Part shown: positions 8,699 to 16,743 of the stretch, piece after piece
Layout of the letters: every line of letters starts with the position of its first letter
Position numbering within the stretch: the stretch's first letter is position 1
From: Pseudoxanthomonas yeongjuensis
GTDB taxonomy: Bacteria; Pseudomonadota; Gammaproteobacteria; Xanthomonadales; Xanthomonadaceae
Direction: 5' to 3'
Length of the DNA: 64,000 bases
NCBI RefSeq assembly: GCF_010093345.1
Contig: NZ_PDWT01000001.1
Span: 248,001 to 312,000, forward strand
The notes under the pieces: generated by a model
Databases searched by the model: none
Seen by the model: only the letters and a program-made list of their open reading frames with translations
Told to the model about the DNA's origin: nothing
Program-made: the position numbers and the translations under genes

Positions 8699-8806
8699 GT
8701 CGCGTCACCCCAGCCTTCGCCACGGGCGGCGATACCTTCCGGTTGCGTCCACCGCCCTGCGAGCGGTCTTGCAGCTGCCCACGATTCGCCAGAACTGCAG
8801 GTTCCC

Positions 8807-10945
8807 ATGCCTTACCCATCCTTGTTTTCCCCGTATTCCCGTACCCGCCTGTACCGGGACCTGGGACTGACGTTGGCTTTTTCTTCCGCCTTTTCGCTGC
8901 CTCTGGCTGCGCAGGAAAGCGGTATCGAAGTCGACGCGACCACGCTGGACCGGGTCGAGGTCACCGCTCCCATCGCCAGGGAAAGCGGCACGGCGACCAG
9001 GACCGGCACCCGGATCGCCGAGATTCCGCAGTCCATTTCGGTGATCACCGACCGGCAGATGCGCGACCGCGGCATCCATGGCGTGGAAGAAGCGGTGTGG
9101 TTCACCGCCGGCGCGCAGGGCGGCGGTTACGGCACCGACAGCCGCAGCGACTGGCTGCTGGTGCGCGGCTTCACCCCGGCGCGCTACATGGATGGGCTGG
9201 CGTTGCCGGAAGGTTCGGGAACCGGCATCACCCGCATCGAGCCCTACGGCCTGGAGCGCGTGGAAGTGCTGAAGGGACCGGCCTCGGTCAACTACGGGGC
9301 GATGCCGCCCGGCGGCCTGGTCAACTATGTCAGCAAGCGTCCGGTCGAAGCGCCCTTGCATGAAGTCGAAGCGCAGGTGGGCAGCGACGACATGCGGCAA
9401 CTGGCCTTCGACTTCGGCGGGCCCTTGAACGACAGTGGCACGCTCCTGTACCGGCTGACCGGCCTAGCCCGCAACAGCGATACCTCGGTCGACTATATCC
9501 ACGACGACCGTTATTTCCTGGCCCCGGCGCTGACCTGGAAGCCGGATGATGCCAACAGCTTCACCGTGCTGGCGCGTTACCAGAAGGCGGACACCAAGTC
9601 GGGCGCGGGCTTCCTGCCGGCCGAAGGCACTTTGCTGCCGAATCCCAACGGCAGGATCCCCACCAACCGCTTCACCGGCGAGCCCAACGCCAACGATTAC
9701 GTGAAGACGCTGAAGTCGCTCGGCTACGGGTTCCAGCACGACTTCGGCGCCGGCACGATCTTCCAGCAGAGCCTGCGCTACGGTACGGCCGAGGTCGACC
9801 CGAACGTGGCGGTCGGTGCATTCGGATTGCTGGCCGACCAGCGCAACCTGTTCCGCTACCTGTGGTCCACCCGCGAGGACGAGAAGACGCTGGGCGTCGA
9901 CAACAACCTGCAATGGCATTTCGGCGACCGCGTGCAACACACGCTGCTGGCCGGGCTGGATTACCGCCGTTCGCGCTACAGCTACGATTCCAACTTCGTG
10001 TTCGCCGCGACTTCGCTGGATGTGTTCAATCCGGTCTATGGGTCGATGCCGGACCTGGCGCCCGATTTCGATCCGGCGACCACGGCCGGCACGCGGCAGA
10101 CGCAATCGCAGGTGGGCCTGTACGTGCAGGACCAGATGAAGATAGACCGCTGGGTCGTCACCGTCGGCGGTCGCCAGGACTGGGTCGGCACGGACAGCAA
10201 CGGCAGCCACCAGAGCGACGACAAGTTTTCGGCGCGCGTTGGCGTGAACTACCTGTTCGACAACGGCTTCGCGCCCTATGTGGGCTGGTCGCAGTCGTTC
10301 CAGGCCACCATCGGCACCGAGCATCCGGATCGCGGTGGCAGTGCGTTCGTGCCCACCTCGGGCGAACAGGTCGAACTGGGCCTCAAGTACCAGCCCGCGG
10401 GCGGCAACCTGCTGGCCACGCTGGCGCTGTACCAGATCACCCAGGAAAACACCCTCACGGTCGACCCGGAGCACACCCTGTTCCAGATCCAGCAAGGCGA
10501 AACCCGGGTCCGCGGCGCCGAGCTCGAGGGTCGCTGGAACGTCGGTCGCGGCCTGAGCCTGTATGGCGCGTACGCGTACATCGATTCGGAAGTGACGAAA
10601 ACGACCGTGGCGGACACGCTGGGCAAGCAGATCGCGTTGCAGCCCAGGCACGCCGCGTCGGCGGGCGGCGACTACACGATCACCGAAGGCGCGCTCTCCG
10701 GGCTGGGCTTCGGCGCCGGCGTGCGCTACACCGGCGAGCATTACGGCGATGCCCCCAACCTGTGGCGGACGCCGTCGTACACGGTCTTCGATGCCGCCGT
10801 GCATTACGACTTCGGCAACTGGCGCCTGCAATTGAACGCGCAGAACGTCACCGACAAGGAATACATCAGCGCCTGCAACGCGGTGTACTGGTGCTATTAC
10901 GGCTACGCCCGCAACGTCACCGCCACGGCGCGTTACCAGTGGTAG
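8807..10945 (+). CDS. TonB-dependent ferric-siderophore receptor, FhuA-like
   Basis: 712-aa outer-membrane receptor importing an iron-siderophore complex with TonB energy. An N-terminal export signal (LGLTLAFSSAFSLPLAAQ) is followed by a TonB-box-like DRVEVTAP, the plug motif IPQSISVITDRQMRDRG typical of siderophore receptors, GLERVEVLKGPASVNYG, and a beta barrel ending in ATARYQW with the usual terminal aromatic residue. The Fur-like palindrome at 8678 points to repression by iron. Two small membrane proteins and a PepSY membrane protein follow, a common set around such receptors. The TAG stop is supplied by a repeat arm (GTAGGAGCG). Ligand identity (ferrichrome or another hydroxamate) is inferred only. 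Confidence 0.9.
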   Translation: MPYPSLFSPYSRTRLYRDLGLTLAFSSAFSLPLAAQESGIEVDATTLDRVEVTAPIARESGTATRTGTRIAEIPQSISVITDRQMRDRGIHGVEEAVWFTAGAQGGGYGTDSRSDWLLVRGFTPARYMDGLALPEGSGTGITRIEPYGLERVEVLKGPASVNYGAMPPGGLVNYVSKRPVEAPLHEVEAQVGSDDMRQLAFDFGGPLNDSGTLLYRLTGLARNSDTSVDYIHDDRYFLAPALTWKPDDANSFTVLARYQKADTKSGAGFLPAEGTLLPNPNGRIPTNRFTGEPNANDYVKTLKSLGYGFQHDFGAGTIFQQSLRYGTAEVDPNVAVGAFGLLADQRNLFRYLWSTREDEKTLGVDNNLQWHFGDRVQHTLLAGLDYRRSRYSYDSNFVFAATSLDVFNPVYGSMPDLAPDFDPATTAGTRQTQSQVGLYVQDQMKIDRWVVTVGGRQDWVGTDSNGSHQSDDKFSARVGVNYLFDNGFAPYVGWSQSFQATIGTEHPDRGGSAFVPTSGEQVELGLKYQPAGGNLLATLALYQITQENTLTVDPEHTLFQIQQGETRVRGAELEGRWNVGRGLSLYGAYAYIDSEVTKTTVADTLGKQIALQPRHAASAGGDYTITEGALSGLGFGAGVRYTGEHYGDAPNLWRTPSYTVFDAAVHYDFGNWRLQLNAQNVTDKEYISACNAVYWCYYGYARNVTATARYQW

Positions 10946-10960
10946 GAGCGCGCTAGCGCC
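10942..10960 (+). repeat. solo GTAGGAGCG repeat arm
   Basis: GTAGGAGCGCGCTAGCGCC overlaps the stop of the siderophore receptor; its TAG is the stop codon. No partner arm is seen downstream, so it is a single arm. Confidence 0.7.
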
Positions 10961-10965
10961 ATCCG

Positions 10966-11259
10966 ATGGGCATCCTGATCGCGGTCGCTGCTTTCACGAC
11001 TTCGCTGCTTTCCGCGGTGGCGTTGTATGCGGGCTCAGCCCATTGCCGATGGCCGGCGCTGCACGGCTGGCGCGGCACCGGTAGTTGGACCGGGCTGGCG
11101 CTGGCCGGCCTTTCGCTCTGGCTGTGGGTGCTGACGCTGGGCGGCGGTGCCGGGTTATGCGTGATGCTGGGAACCTGGATGCTGGCGATGATGGCGTTGC
11201 CCTATGTTGCGTTGGCAACAGGTGGGACGGCTGCAGGTCGGCATGAAGGGGAAGGCTGA
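10966..11259 (+). CDS. small membrane protein, DUF3325-like
   Basis: 97-aa hydrophobic protein with about three membrane spans (LIAVAAFTTSLLSAVALYAG, TGLALAGLSLWLWVLTLGG, LCVMLGTWMLAMMALPYVAL). Position directly after a siderophore receptor and before a second small membrane protein and a PepSY protein matches the DUF3325/DUF3649/PepSY iron-uptake cassette known in Xanthomonas and Pseudomonas. Its stop overlaps the next start (TGATG), indicating coupled translation. The molecular role is unknown; the family assignment rests on context and hydropathy. Confidence 0.65.
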   Translation: MGILIAVAAFTTSLLSAVALYAGSAHCRWPALHGWRGTGSWTGLALAGLSLWLWVLTLGGGAGLCVMLGTWMLAMMALPYVALATGGTAAGRHEGEG

Positions 11260-11522
11260 TGTGGGCGCGTGCGCTTGCGGGCGTCTTTCCGGGTTTTTTT
11301 CTATCTGCCGGTCTGGTGGGAGCCGTGTCCTGGCTGTGGCCTGGCCCCTGGCAGGCGACACTGGTGCCGGGGCTGATCGCGGTCTTTCCGATATGGATGT
11401 GCGTCATCGGAGCGAGTTTCTTCTTCCGCGACGGCAAGCGCGCATGGGCATGGCTCAGCATCGCCGCCCTCGTCGCGATGGGATTCCTGTGGCTGCTGCA
11501 ATCCATGCGCCTGGTCGAGTGA
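11259..11522 (+). CDS. small membrane protein, DUF3649-like
   Basis: 87-aa protein with about three membrane spans and a polar FFFRDGKRAWAW loop. It overlaps the preceding gene by one base (TGATG) and is followed 10 bp later by the PepSY protein. The arrangement and the Ala/Trp-rich C-terminal segment suggest the DUF3649 iron-transport-associated family, but no catalytic feature is visible and the function is unknown. Confidence 0.6.
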   Translation: MWARALAGVFPGFFLSAGLVGAVSWLWPGPWQATLVPGLIAVFPIWMCVIGASFFFRDGKRAWAWLSIAALVAMGFLWLLQSMRLVE

Positions 11523-11532
11523 GGCGATACGC

Positions 11533-13116
11533 ATGAAGCTCAAGTCAGCCACCTTGCGCACGTTCACCACCTTGCATACCTGGGTGGGCCTGGTCGCGGG
11601 GTTCGCGTTGTTCGTCGCGTTCTACGCCGGCGCCATCACCGTCTGCCATCATGAGCTGCAGGTCTGGCAGTCGCCGCATGCGGCCGGTCGCCCATCGCAG
11701 ACGCTCGACGATGCGCAGCGCCTGCTCGATGAGACGCTGCGGCGGCATCCCGAAGCGCGCAAGCACGCGGGCATGCTGATCCCGGGCGATGAATCGCCGC
11801 ATTCGGTGATCTATTGGCAGGATGCGAAAGGCGTCTGGCAGTTCGCCACGCTGGACGATCCGCAGGGCTCGACGGAACCGCCGCAGGCCGCGCTGTCCGA
11901 GCTGGTCAATGCATTGCACTATTCATTGGGGATACCCGTCGCTGGCACCTACCTGATGGGCATCGTCAGCCTGCTGTACGGCGTGGCGCTGTTCTCGGGA
12001 CTGGTGATCCACTTGCCCAGGCTGGTCCAGGATCTGTTCGCGTTGCGCCCTGGCCGCAACCTCAAGCGGTTCTGGCAGGACGCGCACAACGTGGTCGGCG
12101 TGCTCGGCCTGCCCATGCACCTCATGTTCGCAGTCACCGGCGCCATGCTGTGCCTGCTGCTGGTGACGATGATGGTGCTGAACCCGTTGGTCTACCGCGG
12201 CGGATTGATGGCTGCGCTGCCGGCGGCATTCGATACCGCTCCAGTGCGGCCGGCGACGCAGGAGGCGGTGCGACCGGGAACCCTGGCGATGTGGCATGCG
12301 CGCTCGGTCGAAATCGCGCTGCAGCAGGGCGAGAAGGGCTTCGAGCCCGCTTACCTGAAACTCGCCAACGCCGGCGACCGCAATGCCGTGGTGGAAGTCA
12401 CCGGCGAATCGCCCGGCGCACTCGGTCCGCTGGGCGCAGTGGCGCTGGATGCCAATACCGGTGCATTGCTGCGCACGCAGTTGCCCGGTGCGCGCGACGC
12501 CAACCATGCCACCCTGGCGTCCGCGTATGCGCTCCACTTCGGCGAGTACGGCAATGCCTGGGTCAAGCTCCTGTACTTCCTGATGGGCGTGGGCGGCGCG
12601 TTCCTGTTCTATTCCGGCAACCTGTTGTGGGTGGAGTCGCGGCGCAAGCGCAGGCAGCGGCAACAGGGGCGTGCGCAGATCAACCTGGCCCGGGCCACCG
12701 TCGGTGTCTGCATCGGCCTGTGCGTGGCGGTGTCGGCGGCGTTCGTGGCCACGCAGTGGTCCGAATGGCTGGCGCAGCGGCGCGATGTCGATGTGGCTTC
12801 CGCCATCGGCTGGGTATGTTTCGGCACCTGGGGCCTGTGCCTGCTGTGGTCTTCGACACGCACGCCGGTGCGCGCCGCACAGGAGCTCCTGTGGCTGGCC
12901 GCACTGGTAACGGTGCTGGTGCCGGTCGCGCATGGTTTCGCCACGGGCTGGTGGTTCTGGAAGAGCGCAGCGGCGGGGCAGTGGGGTTTGTTCTGTATCG
13001 ACGCGGGGGCGTTGGCCATGGCGTTCGGCTTCGCCGCGCTGGCGCGGGCTACGGCCCGCCGCGCGGTCACGGGGGAGCCGAACAGCGTCTGGGCATCGGG
13101 GCCGGCAGTGTCGTAG
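11533..13116 (+). CDS. PepSY-associated membrane protein of the iron-uptake operon
   Basis: 527-aa inner-membrane protein. It begins with TFTTLHTWVGLVAGFALFVA, the N-terminal helix of PepSY_TM proteins, has a periplasmic stretch, further helices (ALHYSLGIPVAGTYLMGIVS; FWQDAHNVVGVLGLPMHLMF) and a C-terminal membrane bundle. Histidines in the helices are typical of this family, proposed to reduce ferric siderophores at the inner membrane; that role is inferred. Fourth gene of the operon that starts with the siderophore receptor. Its TAG stop lies in a GTAGGAGC repeat arm, and the paired repeat separates it from the convergent amylase gene. Confidence 0.82.
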   Translation: MKLKSATLRTFTTLHTWVGLVAGFALFVAFYAGAITVCHHELQVWQSPHAAGRPSQTLDDAQRLLDETLRRHPEARKHAGMLIPGDESPHSVIYWQDAKGVWQFATLDDPQGSTEPPQAALSELVNALHYSLGIPVAGTYLMGIVSLLYGVALFSGLVIHLPRLVQDLFALRPGRNLKRFWQDAHNVVGVLGLPMHLMFAVTGAMLCLLLVTMMVLNPLVYRGGLMAALPAAFDTAPVRPATQEAVRPGTLAMWHARSVEIALQQGEKGFEPAYLKLANAGDRNAVVEVTGESPGALGPLGAVALDANTGALLRTQLPGARDANHATLASAYALHFGEYGNAWVKLLYFLMGVGGAFLFYSGNLLWVESRRKRRQRQQGRAQINLARATVGVCIGLCVAVSAAFVATQWSEWLAQRRDVDVASAIGWVCFGTWGLCLLWSSTRTPVRAAQELLWLAALVTVLVPVAHGFATGWWFWKSAAAGQWGLFCIDAGALAMAFGFAALARATARRAVTGEPNSVWASGPAVS

Positions 13117-13169
13117 GAGCGACGTAAGTCGCGAAGGGTGATTTGTTTCGCGACTTACGTCGCTCCTAC
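13113..13169. repeat. GTAGGAGCGACG-family paired inverted repeat at a convergent junction
   Basis: Arms GTAGGAGCGACGTAAGTCGC and its reverse complement around a 17-bp spacer. The first TAG is the stop codon of the PepSY gene; the element fills the 66-bp gap to the convergent amylase gene and could end transcription from both sides. Confidence 0.85.
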
Positions 13170-13182
13170 GGTGATCCGGGGC

Positions 13183-14856
13183 TCAGCGATTCTTGCGCGA
13201 CATCGAATCGGCTAGCCTCGCGCGCAGGTCCTTGCGGGTCAGCGCCTGGTCGAAGAACAGCACGCGCACGCCATGGGCAGGGATGTCGATACGCAGCTGC
13301 CTGCCGACCTTGATCTTCTTGCTACTGAATCCGTCGCGCCACGTCCCGGGCTGCAGGAACTCGCTGACCTGGATCGATCGTGCGGCGTCGCCCTTGTTCA
13401 ACAGCACCAGTGCGGTCTGGGTGATGCCCTCGTGTTCGTACACGCGGTAGAACACCGCTTCGTCGCCCTTCAACCGCAGGTTCAACTGCAATCCGCGCTG
13501 CAATGCGGGTGAATCGCGGCGCAGGGTGGCGATGCGTTTCAACGCGGGGTAGATCGGACTCTTGCCAGCCGCATCCACGCGCTCCTGGCCGTAATAGTTG
13601 CGATTGCCATCATGCTCGGCGTGGCCGCGCATGAAGCCGGTTTCCGAACCGTAATAGACCGCGGGGATGCCGCGCGCGGTGAACAACCAGTTGTTGGCGT
13701 CGATGAAACCCTGGTCGGTGGCATTCATCCGGGCCATGTCGTGGTTGTCGTAGAAAGTCACCAGGTCGTAGGGATTGGCGTAGGGACCATCCTCCAGGTA
13801 CAGCGCCTTCTCCAGTTCGGCGAAATCGCTGCCCGGCTTCTCGAACAATTCAGCCAGCTTCCCGCGCAAAGGGAAATCCAGCACGCTGATGCCGCCGTTG
13901 CGTGGCAGGGTGTGCCCGGCGATGGTGGCCGCGTCGTAGTTGAAGTCCTCGCCGAACAGGAAGAAATCCGGATGCCTGGCGCGGATGCGGTCGGCGAAGG
14001 CCTTCCAGAACCGGTGCGGCATCCAGCCGATGGTATCGACGCGGAATGCCGCCGCGCCCTGGTCGATCCACTGTCCGTAGGCGCCGACCAGGTAGTCGAG
14101 CACCGCCGGATTGTCCTCGTCGAAGTCGGATAGTTGGGCCAGGCCACCGGCGGTGTTGTAGAACGCGTGCAGGCGCTTGTGCGCCGGGTCGAGCTTGGCC
14201 GGATCCAGATTCTGGTGGTCGGCGATGAGTTTTCCGTCGCGGTCGTAGACCTTGCCGTACTGCGGCTGCATCTTCGGCATGCTGTAGGCGGGCGAGCCAT
14301 GGTTGCCGACGATATCCAGGACCACGTCCAGTTGCTTGTCCTTCATCGCCCGGGTGAAGCCGGCGAAGTCCAGGCCTTCGCTGGGCAGGTGTTCGTCCAG
14401 CTTGTAGAAGTTGGTGCCCCAGTAGCCGTGGTAGCCGGTCTTGCCCTGGTCCTTGAAGAACGCATCGGATCCGATCGGCGAGCCTCCGGTGAAGGCCTGG
14501 TCCGGGTTGTCGACGATCGGCGTCACCCAGACACTGGTGAAGCCCATGCCGCGAATGTAGTCCGCGTTCTCGACGATGCCCTTGAAGTCGCCGCCGAGGT
14601 AGCCGATGTTGTCCCCGTCCGCATCCGCCACCGGCCGGTCGAAGGTCCGTAGCGCCGGATCCTTCCCGCCCTGGTCGCGATGGTCGTTGGACGGATCGCC
14701 GTTGACGAAGCGGTCGGTCATGACGAAGTAGATGGCTTCGCTGGCGAAGGGTTCGGTGGTGCCGTAGAAATCGTCGGCGTCCGCAGCGAGCACGGAGACA
14801 GAAGAGCTTGCGTACAGCATTGCTGCAGCGAGCAGCGTGATGCGGGGTGAGGTCAT
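13183..14856 (-). CDS. exported GH13 alpha-amylase / cyclomaltodextrinase-like enzyme
   Basis: Hydrolyses alpha-1,4-glucans, probably in the periplasm. The 557-aa product starts MTSPRITLLAAAMLYASSSV, a signal peptide, followed by YFVMTDRFVNGDPSND. GH13 catalytic residues are visible: nucleophile Asp in FRVDTIGW, acid Glu in LFGEDFNYD, third Asp in FYDNHDMAR. A C-terminal beta domain ends near FFDQAL. Its ATG (14856) overlaps the stop of the sugar transporter gene (ATGA), so the two are co-translated. Exact specificity, alpha-amylase or cyclodextrin hydrolase, cannot be fixed by reading. Confidence 0.9.
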   Translation of the reverse strand: MTSPRITLLAAAMLYASSSVSVLAADADDFYGTTEPFASEAIYFVMTDRFVNGDPSNDHRDQGGKDPALRTFDRPVADADGDNIGYLGGDFKGIVENADYIRGMGFTSVWVTPIVDNPDQAFTGGSPIGSDAFFKDQGKTGYHGYWGTNFYKLDEHLPSEGLDFAGFTRAMKDKQLDVVLDIVGNHGSPAYSMPKMQPQYGKVYDRDGKLIADHQNLDPAKLDPAHKRLHAFYNTAGGLAQLSDFDEDNPAVLDYLVGAYGQWIDQGAAAFRVDTIGWMPHRFWKAFADRIRARHPDFFLFGEDFNYDAATIAGHTLPRNGGISVLDFPLRGKLAELFEKPGSDFAELEKALYLEDGPYANPYDLVTFYDNHDMARMNATDQGFIDANNWLFTARGIPAVYYGSETGFMRGHAEHDGNRNYYGQERVDAAGKSPIYPALKRIATLRRDSPALQRGLQLNLRLKGDEAVFYRVYEHEGITQTALVLLNKGDAARSIQVSEFLQPGTWRDGFSSKKIKVGRQLRIDIPAHGVRVLFFDQALTRKDLRARLADSMSRKNR

Positions 14857-16376
14857 GCCACGGTCTCCTTGCGCACCATCAGCACGCATAGTCCGGCTAG
14901 GATCAGGCTGATGCCGCCGATCATCAGCGCATTGATCGGCTGGTTGCCGAAGAAGGTCTTCAGCAGGAAACCCAGCAGGCTGGCGGCGACCAGCTGCGGG
15001 ATGACGATGAAGAAATTGAAGATGCCCATGTACACACCCATCTTCCTGGCCGGCACCGCGCCGCTGAGCAGCGAATAGGGAATGGCCAGGATCGCCGCCC
15101 AGGCGATGCCGATGCCGGCCATCGGCAGCAACAGCATTCTCGGATCCTGGATGAAGCGGAACGAGAGGAAGGACAGGCCGCCGATCACCAGGCAGGTCAG
15201 GTGGGTGGCGCGCAGGCCGATGCGCTGCGACAGCGGGGCCAGGCCGAACGCCGCCAGCGCGGAGAACGCGCTGTAGGCGGCGAACAGCACGCCTACCCAG
15301 TCGGCGCCGTCGTTGTAGGCGGCAGATGTGGTGTCGGTGCTGTGGAAATGCAGCGCGGTGACCGCCGGCGTGGTGTAGATCCACATCGCAAAGAGCGCGA
15401 ACCAGGAGAAGAACTGGACCACCGCCAGCCGTCGCATGGTGACCGGCATGTGGCGCATGTCGTGGATGATTTCGCCCAGCGCGCCGCCACGGCGCCCGCC
15501 GAAGGTCAGCAGCAACAGCAACGCATAGGCGGCAAGACCGCCAGCGAGCAGGTACAGGGACTTGTCCAGGCCATGACGGCCGACGCAGAACGCCAGCACC
15601 GCCGCCGGCACCAGGAAAACCGCCATTTCCTTCGCCAGCCGGCTGCCGGAGACGGGGGGCGGGGCGGCGGCGACTTCGGGATGGGCGTCGTCGAAGCGTT
15701 CCAGTTGTTCCGGCGGATACTCGTGCGTCCGCAATATCGTCCAGCCCATCGCGCAGATCAGCACCACGCCGCCGATGTAGAAGGACATGCGCACGCTAGG
15801 CGGGATGTCGCCCGCGGCGGCGGTGTTGGCCACGCCCAGTTGGGTCAGGATCTCGGGCAGCAGGTAAGCGACGACCGCACCCGCGCCGATGAAGAAACTC
15901 TGCATGGCGAAACCACGCGTGCGCTGCTCGGGCGGCAACTGGTCGCCGACGAAGGCGCGGAACGGTTCCATCGAGATGTTGATCGATGCGTCCAGCAGCC
16001 ACAGCATGATCGCCGCGAACCACAGCACCGACGAGTTCGGCATCACGAACAGCGCCAGCGTGGTCAGGATCGCGCCGACCAGGAAGTAGGGACGGCGGCG
16101 GCCCAGCCGGGTCCAGGTGCGGTCGGAGTAGTAACCGATGATCGGTTGCACCAGCAGGCCGGTCATCGGCGCGGCGATCCAGAGGATGGCCAGGTCGTCC
16201 ATCTTCGCGCCCAGGGTCTGGAAGATGCGGCTCATGCTGCCGTTCTGCAGGGCGAAGGCGAACTGGATGCCGAAGAAGCCGAAGCACATGTTCCAGATCT
16301 GCCAGAACGAAAGCTGCGGCTTCCTGTTCGTGCCGGCCACGCTCGTAGCGGATGTGCTCGTGTCCGATGTGTTCAT
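14853..16376 (-). CDS. MFS sugar transporter (maltose/sucrose cation symporter type)
   Basis: 507-aa inner-membrane protein with about 12 helices. WNMCFGFFGIQFAFALQNGS, YYSDRTWTRLGRRRPYFLVG and the loop SINISMEPFRAFVGDQLP are typical of the glycoside-cation symporter group that carries maltose or sucrose. I use ATG 16376 (MNTSDTST) with GAGAG upstream; ATG 16391 is also in frame. It overlaps the amylase gene by 4 bp and is divergent from the alpha-glucosidase, with a shared 367-bp control region. It likely imports malto-oligosaccharides released by the amylase. Confidence 0.88.
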   Translation of the reverse strand: MNTSDTSTSATSVAGTNRKPQLSFWQIWNMCFGFFGIQFAFALQNGSMSRIFQTLGAKMDDLAILWIAAPMTGLLVQPIIGYYSDRTWTRLGRRRPYFLVGAILTTLALFVMPNSSVLWFAAIMLWLLDASINISMEPFRAFVGDQLPPEQRTRGFAMQSFFIGAGAVVAYLLPEILTQLGVANTAAAGDIPPSVRMSFYIGGVVLICAMGWTILRTHEYPPEQLERFDDAHPEVAAAPPPVSGSRLAKEMAVFLVPAAVLAFCVGRHGLDKSLYLLAGGLAAYALLLLLTFGGRRGGALGEIIHDMRHMPVTMRRLAVVQFFSWFALFAMWIYTTPAVTALHFHSTDTTSAAYNDGADWVGVLFAAYSAFSALAAFGLAPLSQRIGLRATHLTCLVIGGLSFLSFRFIQDPRMLLLPMAGIGIAWAAILAIPYSLLSGAVPARKMGVYMGIFNFFIVIPQLVAASLLGFLLKTFFGNQPINALMIGGISLILAGLCVLMVRKETVA

Positions 16377-16743
16377 TCTGCGTGCTCTCATTCCGCATGT
16401 CCCCCGCCGCACTGGGCGACGACCCCGGGCATGTTGCAGGCAATGCTTGCGGAAACCATGCTGCACTGCGAGACGTTCCACGCTCTCCGTGCTTTCCTGT
16501 GTAATGCCGGCGCGCGCGAGCAGAGGTAACGAAAACCGCTGAAAGCAAGGCTTTTTTCGTGGTATCGATGGGCCGCAGGCGATCCGGAGGACGTTTTGGC
16601 CCATGCGACGACAGCTCGCGTCGCATACGTATTCATCGCCAGCACGCGAACCGGTCCAATGCCGCGGACGGCGCGGCATGGAATAGTGTCGCCCATTGCG
16701 CGCAGCGGACGGCTGCGCGGGGCATGAAAGTCAGAGGACGCGG
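16377..16743. promoter_or_regulatory. divergent control region of transporter/amylase and alpha-glucosidase
   Basis: 367 bp between the two divergent sugar operons. It holds the candidate operator GCATACGTATTCAT (16623-16636), preceded by an inverted repeat ATGCGAC ... GTCGCAT (16603-16626). No protein gene is supported here. Promoter boxes were not resolved. Confidence 0.5.
16623..16636. promoter_or_regulatory. candidate LacI-type operator, copy 1
   Basis: GCATACGTATTCAT is the exact reverse complement of ATGAATACGTATGC found at 19817-19830 before the TonB-dependent receptor. The core ATACGTAT is palindromic with a central CG, as in LacI-family operators. It lies 107 bp before the alpha-glucosidase start. 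Confidence 0.55.
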
